From the NCBI RefSeq assembly GCF_016405145.1, contig NZ_JAEKIA010000012.1, forward strand, positions 1 through 64,000: DNA of 64,000 nt, read 5' to 3'. The DNA is from Schaalia cardiffensis. Lineage in GTDB: Bacteria; Actinomycetota; Actinomycetes; Actinomycetales; Actinomycetaceae. A program made the translations under genes and the position numbers. This document shows, piece after piece, positions 37,864 through 46,024 of this stretch; position 1 is the first letter of the stretch; each line of letters begins with the position of its first letter. Below the pieces are notes generated by a model. It worked only from the letters and a program-made list of their open reading frames with translations, had not been told where the DNA came from and made no database searches.

Positions 37864-39642
37864 TCAACTGTGTTCTCTACCTCGAGCCTCCGCCTCGCGG
37901 CGCTTGGCCACCGCTTCACGTTCGGCAAGGGCCTCTTCGCCAGGGCCAGCGAAGATCCCCGAACGCTCCTCAGCATCAGGCGAGCCCGAGTAGAGGCGTT
38001 CCCCTCCACTCACCGCACTCTTCGGCGTAGCAAGGATCCGCGCAAGAGTCCCCTGGGTCATGACCTGTGTACGCGCAGAGGACGGCATCTGCGAAGTCGC
38101 AGTAACATCCGTGTCGCCCTTCTCGGCCAGTTCACGCATCCGATCAGACATCGCGCGCCTACGGGCCCTCTTCGCCTTCCGGCGTGCAGCGACCATTCGC
38201 GCCGCATGGATCGCCTCATCCTGGTCCGCAAGTCCAGGACCGGAGGCGAGAGCCGAAGCTGCGCCCTCGTGCGAAGCGGTCTGCGTCGGGTCGCCCGCGA
38301 TCGAAGCGAGCTCGGAAGCGAGGGCCGCGACTCTGGCGCGCGTGGGATCGACCTCGACAGTGATGCTCTCCTGAGGCTGAATACGCGAAGCGGGCCGGAG
38401 CCACGGTTCTTCGGAGACGATCCAATCGATGAGATGCTCGCGAATGTAGCAGCGCAGATCCGACAAATTCCCAGAGTTCTGAGCAGAAACAAGGACTCGG
38501 ACCGTGACCGTGGACATGTCCGAAGCGGTCATTTGAACATTCCACGTGCGCCCATCCCACAGGTCCGTAGAGGCGAGGATCGCCTCGACCTTCTGACGCA
38601 GCAGAGCCATCGGCGCCGCCCAATCGAGTTGGAGTTCCACCGTGCCAAGCTGGGCGGCTGCGCGACGAGTCCAGTTCTCGAAAGAGTTCGACGTGAAGTA
38701 GGTCGAGGGAACGATGAGGCGGCGCTCATCCCACAAGCGCACAACCACATAGGAAAGGGTGATCTCCTCAATCGCACCCGATTCACCCTTCTGATTCGCG
38801 ACGACCACATCACCCACTCGGATCGCGTCTGTGAAAGCGAGGAGAACACCGGCGAACACATTCCCAAGGGTCTGCTGTGCGGCAAGACCCGCAATCACCG
38901 AAATCAGGCCCGCAGACGCCAATAGGGTCGTCATCACTTGTCGCGCAGCCGCGAAAGTGCCCAGAACCGACACGATCCCAACGATCACGACGATCACCTG
39001 GATGAGGCGGCGAATGACCTGCGCCTGAGTCTCGAAACGGCGCGCCCGCCCCTGGTCCGCCCCCTGCCGCAAGCGGGCCGCGTCCTCGAACACCCACGCG
39101 GCCGAATAGGCGATCCAGGTCATCGCGGCGATCGCAAGAATCAGGAGCGCGTGCGCAGCGGTCGCAACCACAGTCGCGTTCGTCGAATCCCCATCCGAGT
39201 TGAAGAATGGCCACTGCACGCCCATCCAGGCGAGCCACACCATCCCGGAGACATACAGCGGCGTACGGATCCGCTTCGTGAGGACAGCGCCAACCGCCCA
39301 TCTGCGCATCGTGCGGCGCAGCAACCAAGACATTAGTGCCGCTGCGAAGAATCCCAGCACGAGGCCGACCACGATTCCCAGCAGTGGAGACACAAAATCG
39401 ACGGCAACCGCGACAGCAGCATCCGCGCCAGATTGGAGTTCATCCGCAGTTGAATCGGCTGCTGCTCGCAGCGGCTCAAGGGAAAAATGATCTTCGGGGG
39501 CGAAGTGTCCTGCCTGGGCGGATAGGGCTGGTTCTATCGGCACGGAGGTTAGCAAGCCAGCCCTTCCGTGAGGGACCTGGCTCAAGAAGTGAGGGGCTGA
39601 GGAGAGCCCACGAAAGTCGAGTGCGGTCATCATCCGATTCAT
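37864..39642 (-). CDS. Mechanosensitive ion channel, MscS family
   Basis: A 592-residue membrane protein. After an N-terminal non-conserved part (about 75 residues) come membrane helices and then the pore-lining and beta domain: LISVIAGLAAQQTLGNVF, AIRVGDVV, LWDERRLIVPSTYF and SFENWTR are MscS hallmarks. It should open under membrane tension to release osmolytes. The last ~170 residues are charged and low in complexity, probably a cytoplasmic tail. The start is uncertain because ATGs at 39642, 39633 and 39630 are all in frame, without a clear ribosome-binding site. Confidence 0.9.
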   Translation of the reverse strand: MNRMMTALDFRGLSSAPHFLSQVPHGRAGLLTSVPIEPALSAQAGHFAPEDHFSLEPLRAAADSTADELQSGADAAVAVAVDFVSPLLGIVVGLVLGFFAAALMSWLLRRTMRRWAVGAVLTKRIRTPLYVSGMVWLAWMGVQWPFFNSDGDSTNATVVATAAHALLILAIAAMTWIAYSAAWVFEDAARLRQGADQGRARRFETQAQVIRRLIQVIVVIVGIVSVLGTFAAARQVMTTLLASAGLISVIAGLAAQQTLGNVFAGVLLAFTDAIRVGDVVVANQKGESGAIEEITLSYVVVRLWDERRLIVPSTYFTSNSFENWTRRAAAQLGTVELQLDWAAPMALLRQKVEAILASTDLWDGRTWNVQMTASDMSTVTVRVLVSAQNSGNLSDLRCYIREHLIDWIVSEEPWLRPASRIQPQESITVEVDPTRARVAALASELASIAGDPTQTASHEGAASALASGPGLADQDEAIHAARMVAARRKAKRARRRAMSDRMRELAEKGDTDVTATSQMPSSARTQVMTQGTLARILATPKSAVSGGERLYSGSPDAEERSGIFAGPGEEALAEREAVAKRREAEARGREHS

Positions 39643-39762
39643 ATCGACCAGACTAGAGGGCGACTCTGCTCTTTTCCTGTGGACCCCACGCGATTCTCAC
39701 AGGACTTTCCCGCAGGATTCCGCCACTTCTTTCGACTGTGAGAGGCGTCACCCAATCTCATT

Positions 39763-39792
39763 TTGCCAAGAGGCATCAGAATTGCATATGCT
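39763..39792 (+). promoter_or_regulatory. Candidate promoter of the tRNA-Glu/Asp/Phe cluster
   Basis: TTGCCA at 39763-39768 and TATGCT at 39787-39792 are spaced by 18 bases, 40 bases before the first tRNA. This fits a sigma-70-type promoter for stable RNA, though the -10 element matches only in part. Confidence 0.35.
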
Positions 39793-39831
39793 TCTCTTCG
39801 TCTTCGGACGCCACCTCGGTGGCCGAGATTG

Positions 39832-39904
39832 GCCCCCATCGTCTAGCGGCCTAGGACACTGCCCTTTCACGGCAGCGACACGGGTTCGAATCCCGTTGGG
39901 GGTA
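39832..39904 (+). tRNA. tRNA-Glu (anticodon TTC)
   Basis: GCCCCCA pairs with TGGGGGT in the acceptor stem. The anticodon stem CTGCC/GGCAG encloses CTTTCAC with TTC, and the T arm is CGGG-TTCGAAT-CCCG type. CCA is not encoded. First of three tRNAs in a row. Confidence 0.93.
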
Positions 39905-39964
39905 CTCCTCAGCGCGAATCCTTCGCGCGGTGGAAAACAATTCAATAGGTCTTACCTGTTGTGA

Positions 39965-40038
39965 GGCCCCGTAGCGCAGTTGGTTAGCGCGCCGCCCTGT
40001 CACGGCGGAGGTCGCGGGTTCAAGTCCCGTCGGGGTCG
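39965..40038 (+). tRNA. tRNA-Asp (anticodon GTC)
   Basis: Acceptor GGCCCCG pairs with CGGGGTC. The anticodon stem CCGCC/GGCGG encloses CTGTCAC with GTC. The T loop is TTCAAGT, and discriminator G fits tRNA-Asp. Confidence 0.93.
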
Positions 40039-40065
40039 CCGACCAGACCGCTCGGTCCGGTTCAT

Positions 40066-40138
40066 GGCTCTGTAGCTCAGTTGGTAGAGCGTTCGACTGA
40101 AAATCGAAAGGTCACCGGATCGACGCCGGTCGGAGCCA
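40066..40138 (+). tRNA. tRNA-Phe (anticodon GAA)
   Basis: Acceptor GGCTCTG pairs with CGGAGCC (one G-U pair). The anticodon stem TTCGA/TCGAA encloses CTGAAAA with GAA. The T loop reads ATCGACG, unusual at its first base compared with TTCGA. CCA follows at 40139-40141. Confidence 0.92.
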
Positions 40139-40148
40139 CCACTGAAAT

Positions 40149-40177
40149 CCTCGAAGCGAGAGCTTCGGGGGTTTTTT
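40149..40177 (+). terminator. Rho-independent terminator of the tRNA cluster
   Basis: CCTCGAAGC at 40149-40157 pairs with GCTTCGGGG at 40162-40170 (one G-U) around GAGA, followed by GTTTTTT. This is the clearest intrinsic terminator in the window. Confidence 0.85.
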
Positions 40178-40240
40178 GGTTTCTGCGGCACACCCGACCC
40201 CGGCGACGCGGTGGCGCTCGAGACGACCTGGCACTCGCTC

Positions 40241-40500
40241 ACCCACATAACCCCAAACACAATCTCACCACCCCTAGCCCGGGTCGACCCCCACCGAAAA
40301 CATCATCAGGGCACACAAACACCAACCACCACCCACCCACATAACCCCAAACGTGATCTCACCGCCCCTAGCCCGGGTCAACCCTCACCGAAAACATAAT
40401 CAGGGCACACAAACACCAACCACCACCCACCCACACAACCCCAAACGTGATCTCACCGCCCCTAGCCCGGGTCGACCCTCACCGAAAACATAATCAGGGT
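40241..40500. repeat. 94-bp tandem repeat, nearly three copies
   Basis: The block containing CCCCTAGCCCGGGTC occurs at 40271, 40365 and 40459, exactly 94 bases apart. Flanking parts (ACCCCAAACGTGATCTCAC, CACCGAAAACATAATCAGG, CACACAAACACCAACCACC) repeat in the same register with few changes. The array lies between the tRNA terminator and the ABC-like gene. C-rich and A-rich, without long open frames. Function unknown. Confidence 0.8.
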
Positions 40501-40672
40501 AGGTGCCACTGCGTTTCACTCATCCCCGCCCACATCGCCGATTCGGAAACAGCGCAACAGTCCGATCTCCACAGCCAGAACACGTATCCACAACACGCCC
40601 TGCATCCGCCAACACTCCCGCCCTCGGCCGCGTCCTCGACACTCAGACGCTCAGAGCTGAGACAATGCGATC

Positions 40673-42580
40673 ATGTCTGGTCCGAACGGAAGTCTCAGCC
40701 CAAAGCCCTGGTGGAGAAGTCGTCGAGAGCACTCTGCCGCAGGAGACGGAGGTGTCGTCCTCGCATATTGCGATCGAGTGACTTCAGTTTCTGATGCGGG
40801 CGCCCACCTCATCGATTCAGTGACGCTGGGATTTCGCACAAAGTCCTACAGCGCAATCCTTGACCCAACCCTTGCGCGCTCGCGCGCACTGTTCCTTCTG
40901 CTCGCAGGTCTTTCCCTTGCAGATTCTGGCCGCGTCACCGTGAAGCTTCCGGCTTCGGCCCGCAAACCTGGTCGGACCGCTTCCGTCTCCCTGATCCACG
41001 AGCATTCCCCACTGGATCCGACGATGACTGTCAACCAGACTCTCATTCTTCCCCTCGCAGAGACGGGAACCTTCGCAAGTCACAGCCAGTTTCACGCCGC
41101 TCTGGCCGTCACTAGTCTGAAAGACAAGGCCGCGATTCCGGTCTCGGAATTGTGTGCACTGGACCGCTTCCGACTCACGATTGCCCGTGCGATCGTCGGC
41201 GGCGGTAATCTGATCCTCATTGAGGATCCAACACACCTGCGAAACGCTCAAGATCGCCGTCAGGCGCTTGATCTTCTGCCGATTCTCGCTTCGCAGGGTT
41301 CGGCTGTTGTCCTCGCGACCGCAGATCCTGCAGCTGCCGCTCAGGCAGGACGCGCGATCCTCTTGACGAATGGGCACTTGAGCGCAGACTTCGTGCGCCC
41401 CAAGGAGGAGGATCTTCGTCAAGCCCTCGGCGATGGTGTGGAGGATCCGACAACTCTGCTCGGCCCCATCCCTCTTGCTCTTGCGCGTATCGAGAACGAA
41501 GACTCCACTCCGGCACCGAGCGCCTCTTTTTTCCCCGCCGACGACGAGAGTTCAATTGTCGAGGTCGACCAGGGGACGCACACTCGTGACCTTGCGTTCT
41601 CTAAAGCTCTTGAGCGGAGCGAAACCACGCCCCAGGAAACCCTGGAAACCCTGGAAACCCTGGAAACCCTGGAAACGGTGCAGGAATCCAAGGCAGAGAC
41701 AACCCCCGGCGAGGCAGCGATTCACGACGCAACACCGGGCGACGCCGCCAATCAGAACACAGAACCACCCCGAGAAGAGGAGAGCACTGCGCTTCCTCCC
41801 ACTCCCCCTTCTTCTGCAACCCCGCCGCGGCGACGCCCGAATTTCCATCCACTGACCGCAGCAACACTTCCAGCTGCTGAGCAGACGCCCCCTCACGCGA
41901 AAGCGGAAGAACCGCTCCCGAGTGACGCCGAGCAAGCGTTGGAGACCGCGCACGAAGACTCGGCCGATACGAGCACGGCGCTGGATGACAGTGCCCCCTT
42001 CGTCTCCCTATCGCTATCTGAGGTTCTCGCAATCTCCCAGCCCCAGGGAATGCACGCCAGTGCCAAGATCTTTGACGCTGCACAGCCGAAGGCAACACCC
42101 ACCGAAAGCGTCACACCCGACGCTGCGCAGTCGGCCATCTCAACATCTGAAAACGAGAGTCCCTCGCAATCCGAAACGGCACCAGCCGAATCACAGGTCC
42201 CCGTTCAATCCACCACGGTCCCCTCAGATGCTCAGCCATTTGAAACCGACGAAGCTTTTGCCTCCTCACGCTCACCCCACGACGTTGGAGGGCCAAGGGA
42301 AGACACCCCGCCCAGCTCATCCCTCAATGACCGCCCCTCAGCGGATCAATGCCCCGTCCTCGACGATGAATCAGATCCGATTACGCGAGCGATTCGCACC
42401 CTCGAGCTTGATGATGTCTCTGCCCGACACGCCCGCCCCAGAGCGAACGATGCGCGCACCACTCATCTTCCGCAATCCGCACCTGTCCCCCTTGCGCCAA
42501 CACCCGAAACTGCGGCGGTCATCGATAAGGCTCGCAGAATCCTCAAAGATCTCCCGGGGCCAATCGTGCCGGAGGAGTAG
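40673..42580 (+). CDS. ABC ATPase-like protein with lost Walker A and long disordered C-terminus
   Basis: A 635-residue protein. Residues 25-245 align with the layout of an ABC ATPase: a Q-loop-like region SLIHEHSPLDPTMTVNQTL, a signature-like ELCALDRFRLTIARAI, and Walker B LILIEDPT followed by a D-loop and VVLATADP in place of the switch His. The Walker A position reads DPTLARSRA, lacking every Gly and the Lys, so ATP hydrolysis is unlikely. The last ~390 residues are Thr/Glu/Pro/Ser/Ala-rich and probably disordered, and include four in-frame 9-base repeats (41641-41676, Thr-Leu-Glu units). No permease is adjacent. ATG at 40673 lacks a strong ribosome-binding site. Confidence 0.7.
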   Translation: MSGPNGSLSPKPWWRSRREHSAAGDGGVVLAYCDRVTSVSDAGAHLIDSVTLGFRTKSYSAILDPTLARSRALFLLLAGLSLADSGRVTVKLPASARKPGRTASVSLIHEHSPLDPTMTVNQTLILPLAETGTFASHSQFHAALAVTSLKDKAAIPVSELCALDRFRLTIARAIVGGGNLILIEDPTHLRNAQDRRQALDLLPILASQGSAVVLATADPAAAAQAGRAILLTNGHLSADFVRPKEEDLRQALGDGVEDPTTLLGPIPLALARIENEDSTPAPSASFFPADDESSIVEVDQGTHTRDLAFSKALERSETTPQETLETLETLETLETVQESKAETTPGEAAIHDATPGDAANQNTEPPREEESTALPPTPPSSATPPRRRPNFHPLTAATLPAAEQTPPHAKAEEPLPSDAEQALETAHEDSADTSTALDDSAPFVSLSLSEVLAISQPQGMHASAKIFDAAQPKATPTESVTPDAAQSAISTSENESPSQSETAPAESQVPVQSTTVPSDAQPFETDEAFASSRSPHDVGGPREDTPPSSSLNDRPSADQCPVLDDESDPITRAIRTLELDDVSARHARPRANDARTTHLPQSAPVPLAPTPETAAVIDKARRILKDLPGPIVPEE

Positions 42581-42866
42581 ACTCAGCTCTCCAGCCTGCG
42601 GGATCACCCAGAAGGCGAAGACTCAGCCTCTGAACGCGCGGGTTTGCAGAGCGCACGGGCACTCCCCGTAGAGGCCTCGACCTTCAGCCCTCGAAAGGAG
42701 GGCATTTGGGTAGCATCCTTTACTCTTCGACTCATCGGCGGTTTTCAGGATCCAAGGAACTTTTCGCAGCTTAGGGGCAGGAATGTGCGTACAAGATTGA
42801 CGTTTTTCGGCGAGATTCCGCCGGAAATGACGGCATGAACATCCTCTGAGAGCATGCTCGCTGAGC
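42581..42866. other. Intergenic stretch, no gene seen
   Basis: Between the ABC-like gene and a transposase remnant. AT content is higher near 42690-42840, but no family-like reading frame is visible. Confidence 0.4.
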
Positions 42867-43106
42867 GTGAGGAGGAATCCACCGTGTCGTGGTGTATGTG
42901 GAACGAAGATAGTAAAGAACGGTCAGGCGAGCTTGAACACGATTCAGTGGCGATGCACGGCCTGCGAGGCATCAACTCTTGAGTGCCGCCCCAACATCAC
43001 TCGGCGCCCCCAGGCTGACTCGTCCGTCACTCGACTTGTGGATTCCACGCCCCGACCTCGTGATTCGCGGGTCGTCTGCAGATGCATGCGAGACATGAGA
43101 AACTGA
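42867..43106 (+). pseudogene. N-terminal remnant of an IS1249-like (IS256-group) transposase
   Basis: A 79-residue frame starts with a zinc-ribbon-like segment, CRGVCGTKIVKNGQA then WRCTACEAS, and continues RRPNITRR-like (here CRPNITRRPQAD). This pattern opens IS1249-type transposases (Cys-x-x-x-Cys, Lys-Asn-Gly-x-Thr, Trp-Arg-Cys-x-x-Cys). The catalytic DDE domain is missing, and the next gene begins 43 bases later, so this is a truncated remnant. Two substitutions in the ribbon (Cys spacing and Glu after the last Cys) also suggest decay. Confidence 0.6.
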
Positions 43107-43148
43107 GACGAAGCGCGGAACACCCGCGACCATCGAAAGAGGAAGCGA

Positions 43149-43613
43149 GTGCCTCCGATGACGACACCGATCGAACCGCCCTCCACGACTCAGCGCGCTC
43201 AACGCGCGGCGACTTGGAGCGCCGAGCCTCAACGCCCTGCGAGCATGGGAGAGCTCTTCTCCGCCTTATCGACGCAGGTGACGACCCTCGTCAATGGTGA
43301 GATCGAGCTCAACAAGCTCAAGGTGAAGAACTTTGCGAAGAAATTCGGTGCGGGCGGCGCACTCCTCGCAGTCGCACTCGTTTTCTCTCTCTATCTTCTC
43401 GCCTGGGTGTTCCACACAATCGAACTCGCGATCGCCATTGCCCTCCCCGCTTGGGCGGCTTCGCTCATCACCACTGGCATGCTTCTCATCATCGTGGCTG
43501 TCCTCGCGGCCGTCGGCGCGTCCCTCCTGGGGAAGAGTCAGGCGGACGTTCCCGATCCGAAGGACGGTCTCACTCGTGACATTGACGCTCTCAAGAAAGG
43601 TCTGGGGAAGTGA
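43149..43613 (+). CDS. Actinobacterial Holin-X (phage holin superfamily III-like) membrane protein
   Basis: A 154-residue protein. After a Pro/Thr-rich start, SMGELFSALSTQVTTLVNGEIELNKLK is the amphipathic helix typical of the Holin-X family (PF07332), followed by two hydrophobic helices (LLAVALVFSLYLLAWVF, LITTGMLLIIVAVLAAV). It is commonly paired with a DUF3618 gene, as here. Despite the name these are chromosomal membrane proteins of unknown role. The start GTG at 43149 has GAGGAAG close by; ATG at 43158 is the alternative. The stop overlaps the next GTG. Confidence 0.82.
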   Translation: MPPMTTPIEPPSTTQRAQRAATWSAEPQRPASMGELFSALSTQVTTLVNGEIELNKLKVKNFAKKFGAGGALLAVALVFSLYLLAWVFHTIELAIAIALPAWAASLITTGMLLIIVAVLAAVGASLLGKSQADVPDPKDGLTRDIDALKKGLGK

Positions 43614-43912
43614 ACACTGACAACCTCGAACGCACAGAAGACCAGATCCGCGCCGAACTCGAAGCGGTGCGCGAGCAGATGACCCAAACCGTTGACGAAC
43701 TCTTCGGCCGAGTCCAGCCCGACTACATCGTCGGTCAGGCGAAAGACAACGCGAGAGCGAAGTTCGACGAACTCAAGTCTTTCGCTGCACAGACCGTTGA
43801 TGACGCGAAGGACGGCGACTCCGAAGCGCTCAAACGTGTCGGATACGTCGCTGCCGGTGTTGCCGCATTCGTGGGACTCGTCGTAGTGAAGATCGTCCGT
43901 TCGAGGCACTGA
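43610..43912 (+). CDS. DUF3618 family protein
   Basis: A 100-residue protein with the N-terminal DUF3618 pattern RTEDQIRAELEAVREQMTQT followed by VDELFGRVQP, a linker, and one C-terminal membrane helix (VGYVAAGVAAFVGLVVV). GTG start overlaps the Holin-X stop as GTGA, so the two are co-translated. Function unknown. Confidence 0.83.
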   Translation: MNTDNLERTEDQIRAELEAVREQMTQTVDELFGRVQPDYIVGQAKDNARAKFDELKSFAAQTVDDAKDGDSEALKRVGYVAAGVAAFVGLVVVKIVRSRH

Positions 43913-44110
43913 GTTCACATTCACTGCGCCTCGCAGATCGCCAGGATTTAGCCGATCTTGCTGGGTTCATCACCCCGTGCCATACGCAGATCACGCTCTT
44001 CGGGTACGTAGCGCCGCTCGAGGTATGGCTATGATGTTCTCACGACACATTTCTAATCATCCAGGGCACCGCCTCGCGCGGACCCGAACGACGCGGAGGG
44101 GGTCGACGCC

Positions 44111-44371
44111 ATGGGGCGCGGCCGTCAAAAGGCCAAGCAGACGAAAGTCGCACGGAAGCTGAAGTACTTCAGTCCCGACACCGATCTCGATGCGCTGCAG
44201 CGAGAACTCGCGTCGTCGGAATCTCACTCGTACGAAGAGTACGAGGACGAGGTCGAGAACCCCGAAGAGGACGAAGACCTCTACTCGAAGTACGCGGACT
44301 TCGCGCAGGAGGAACCAGAAGACGACTCTCCCGAATTGGACGAGGAATTCTGGATCTCCCCGAAGAAGTGA
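44111..44371 (+). CDS. DUF3073 family protein
   Basis: An 86-residue very acidic protein. MGRGRQKAKQTKVARKLKY and DTDLDALQREL are the conserved DUF3073 start, found throughout actinobacteria. The rest is Glu/Asp-rich. ATG at 44111 has GGAGGGGGTC upstream. No known function. A strong terminator hairpin follows. Confidence 0.88.
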   Translation: MGRGRQKAKQTKVARKLKYFSPDTDLDALQRELASSESHSYEEYEDEVENPEEDEDLYSKYADFAQEEPEDDSPELDEEFWISPKK

Positions 44372-44414
44372 TTACACGCTGATCGCAGAGCCACTGCTCT
44401 GTTGAGACTGACTG

Positions 44415-44444
44415 GGGCTGGGCGCACTCGCGTGCGCCCAGCCC
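44415..44444 (+). terminator. Perfect 13-bp hairpin after the DUF3073 gene
   Basis: GGGCTGGGCGCAC at 44415-44427 is fully complementary to GTGCGCCCAGCCC at 44432-44444 with a TCGC tetraloop, followed by TTGTCT. A stable intrinsic terminator. Confidence 0.75.
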
Positions 44445-44560
44445 TTGTCTCATTACGAGGACACGGCTCTCAAGCGAACACGGTCGCCGATAGTCGCAAG
44501 ATCTCTGCGCGGGGTCAGGCAGAGGCTGGTCCGGGTATGAAGAGGCAAGTGAGGATCTCC

Positions 44561-44614
44561 CTTAAGCTTGTCGACTCGGCGACTTTCATCAAGGATTAAG
44601 GTTTAAACTTGATG
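44561..44614 (+). repeat. 54-bp repeat, left copy, with inverted repeat just upstream of fic
   Basis: A 54-base block from CTTAAGCTTG to CTTGATG recurs at 45971-46024 in direct orientation (about 45 of 54 bases equal by hand alignment). It contains the inverted repeat TTCATCAAG (44585-44593) and CTTGATGAA (44608-44616), with TTTAAACTT inside. It ends 15 bases before the fic start, an ideal place for an operator or promoter element. Confidence 0.7.
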
Positions 44615-44629
44615 AAGAGAGGGGGGACA

Positions 44630-45910
44630 ATGGCGGGCTGGGATGAGCAATTCTGGGAATCTCGAATCGAATCGGGGCTTCCCCGGCGTGCACGCCGCTC
44701 AGGCGCCTACCGTTCATATGTCCCGGACCTACTCGTCGGATCCCCTCTTGTCCTCACTCCACCCCTCGATACCCTTGTCGCCGACGCCGAACGCGCAGTT
44801 CGCGCGGTCGCGACAAGCGATGATCTTGCTGGAATCGCCCGTTTCCTCCTTCGCTCCGAGGCAATCGCCTCGTCACGAATTGAGGGATACGCCCCCTCGT
44901 CCAGACAGGTCGCCTTCGCCGAGCTCGAAGAGTCCGAGGGAAGGCTCACAGCGTCAGACCAGGCGCGTCTTGTCGTCCACAACATGACGGTCGTCGAACA
45001 AGCCCGCAGAACACTCGTCACTAAGCCTCGAATCGACGCGGAAGACCTTGTGCACCTTCAAGAGTCCCTCCTCGCTGATACGCCAGAAGTCGCTGGTCTT
45101 CGAAGAGTGCAGAATTGGATCGGAGGGGACTCCTACACGCCTCTCGATGCGGATTTTGTTCCTCCAGCACCAGAACGCATCAAGGCACTCCTTGCGGATC
45201 TCGTTGACTACGCGAACGGAGCAGCGCACTCTCCCATCATCCAGGCCGCTCTCGTTCATGCCCAGCTTGAGACGATTCACCCCTTTGTGGATGGGAATGG
45301 ACGGGTCGGGCGCGCCCTCATTCATACGATCCTCATGAGGAGAGGACTCACTGAGAAGGCTGTGCTTCCAGTAAGCCAGGTTCTTTCAACAACCAGAGAC
45401 GACTATGTCTTTGCCCTCGGTGCATACCGCTACAGCGGCCCCGTTGGAGGAGAGGCCTTCCACGAAGGACGCGCCAACTGGATCTCTTTCTTCGCTCAAT
45501 CTGTCATAACCGCTACTGAACAGGCTCAATCGATCGAGGCAGAGCTCGGGCGCGTCCGGGATGAATGGGACGAAGAACTGGCTCGCTATTGGAATGCGAG
45601 CGGCCACACCCGTGCAATGAGGTCGGATTCTGCATCGGCACGAATCCTCACAGATCTGCCTGCAACCCCCGTGCTCACAATCACCTCGGCAAGTCGCATT
45701 CATTCCGTGTCACGGCAGGCGGCACAGCAAGGCCTCACTCTTCTCACCGAAGCGGGGATTCTCGAGCGCCGCGAGATTCAAGGAAGGTTCTTCTACTCAG
45801 CTCCTCGGGTTCTCGAACTCGTCGATCTATCCGTGCGAAGGCTTGCGAGTACGGCCTTCGACACAAGAATCAGTCCACCTGCCGCTCCGGTTCCCGTCAT
45901 CCCTCGATAG
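44630..45910 (+). CDS. Fic-domain protein with N-terminal inhibitory motif and C-terminal winged helix
   Basis: A 426-residue Fic protein, likely transferring AMP to protein hydroxyl groups. S81-x-x-x-E85-G86 (SSRIEG) matches the inhibitory-helix motif of class II Fic proteins. The core HPFVDGNGRVGR is complete at residues 217-228. The C-terminal ~100 residues (TITSASRIHSVSRQAAQQGLTLLTEAG) look like a winged helix-turn-helix, suggesting DNA binding and autoregulation. ATG at 44630 has GAGGGGGG upstream; TTG and ATG at 44609 and 44612 are less likely. The gene is flanked by 54-bp direct repeats and has no antitoxin partner, consistent with built-in inhibition. Confidence 0.9.
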   Translation: MAGWDEQFWESRIESGLPRRARRSGAYRSYVPDLLVGSPLVLTPPLDTLVADAERAVRAVATSDDLAGIARFLLRSEAIASSRIEGYAPSSRQVAFAELEESEGRLTASDQARLVVHNMTVVEQARRTLVTKPRIDAEDLVHLQESLLADTPEVAGLRRVQNWIGGDSYTPLDADFVPPAPERIKALLADLVDYANGAAHSPIIQAALVHAQLETIHPFVDGNGRVGRALIHTILMRRGLTEKAVLPVSQVLSTTRDDYVFALGAYRYSGPVGGEAFHEGRANWISFFAQSVITATEQAQSIEAELGRVRDEWDEELARYWNASGHTRAMRSDSASARILTDLPATPVLTITSASRIHSVSRQAAQQGLTLLTEAGILERREIQGRFFYSAPRVLELVDLSVRRLASTAFDTRISPPAAPVPVIPR

Positions 45911-45970
45911 AAGAGTTCTCAGATGCTCCTCCTCTTCCCACTCCTCTGCAGCCGCAGGTGAAGGATTCGC

Positions 45971-46024
45971 CTTAAGCTTGTCACCCCGCCAGCTTTCATC
46001 AAGGATAAGGATTTAAACTTGATG
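45971..46024 (+). repeat. 54-bp repeat, right copy, downstream of fic
   Basis: Second copy of the block found upstream of fic. It keeps TTTCATCAAGGA, TTTAAACTTGATG and CTTAAGCTTGTC, while the middle is changed. No gene starts directly behind it. The copy may be a leftover promoter of a lost second gene or the other end of an inserted cassette. Confidence 0.7.
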
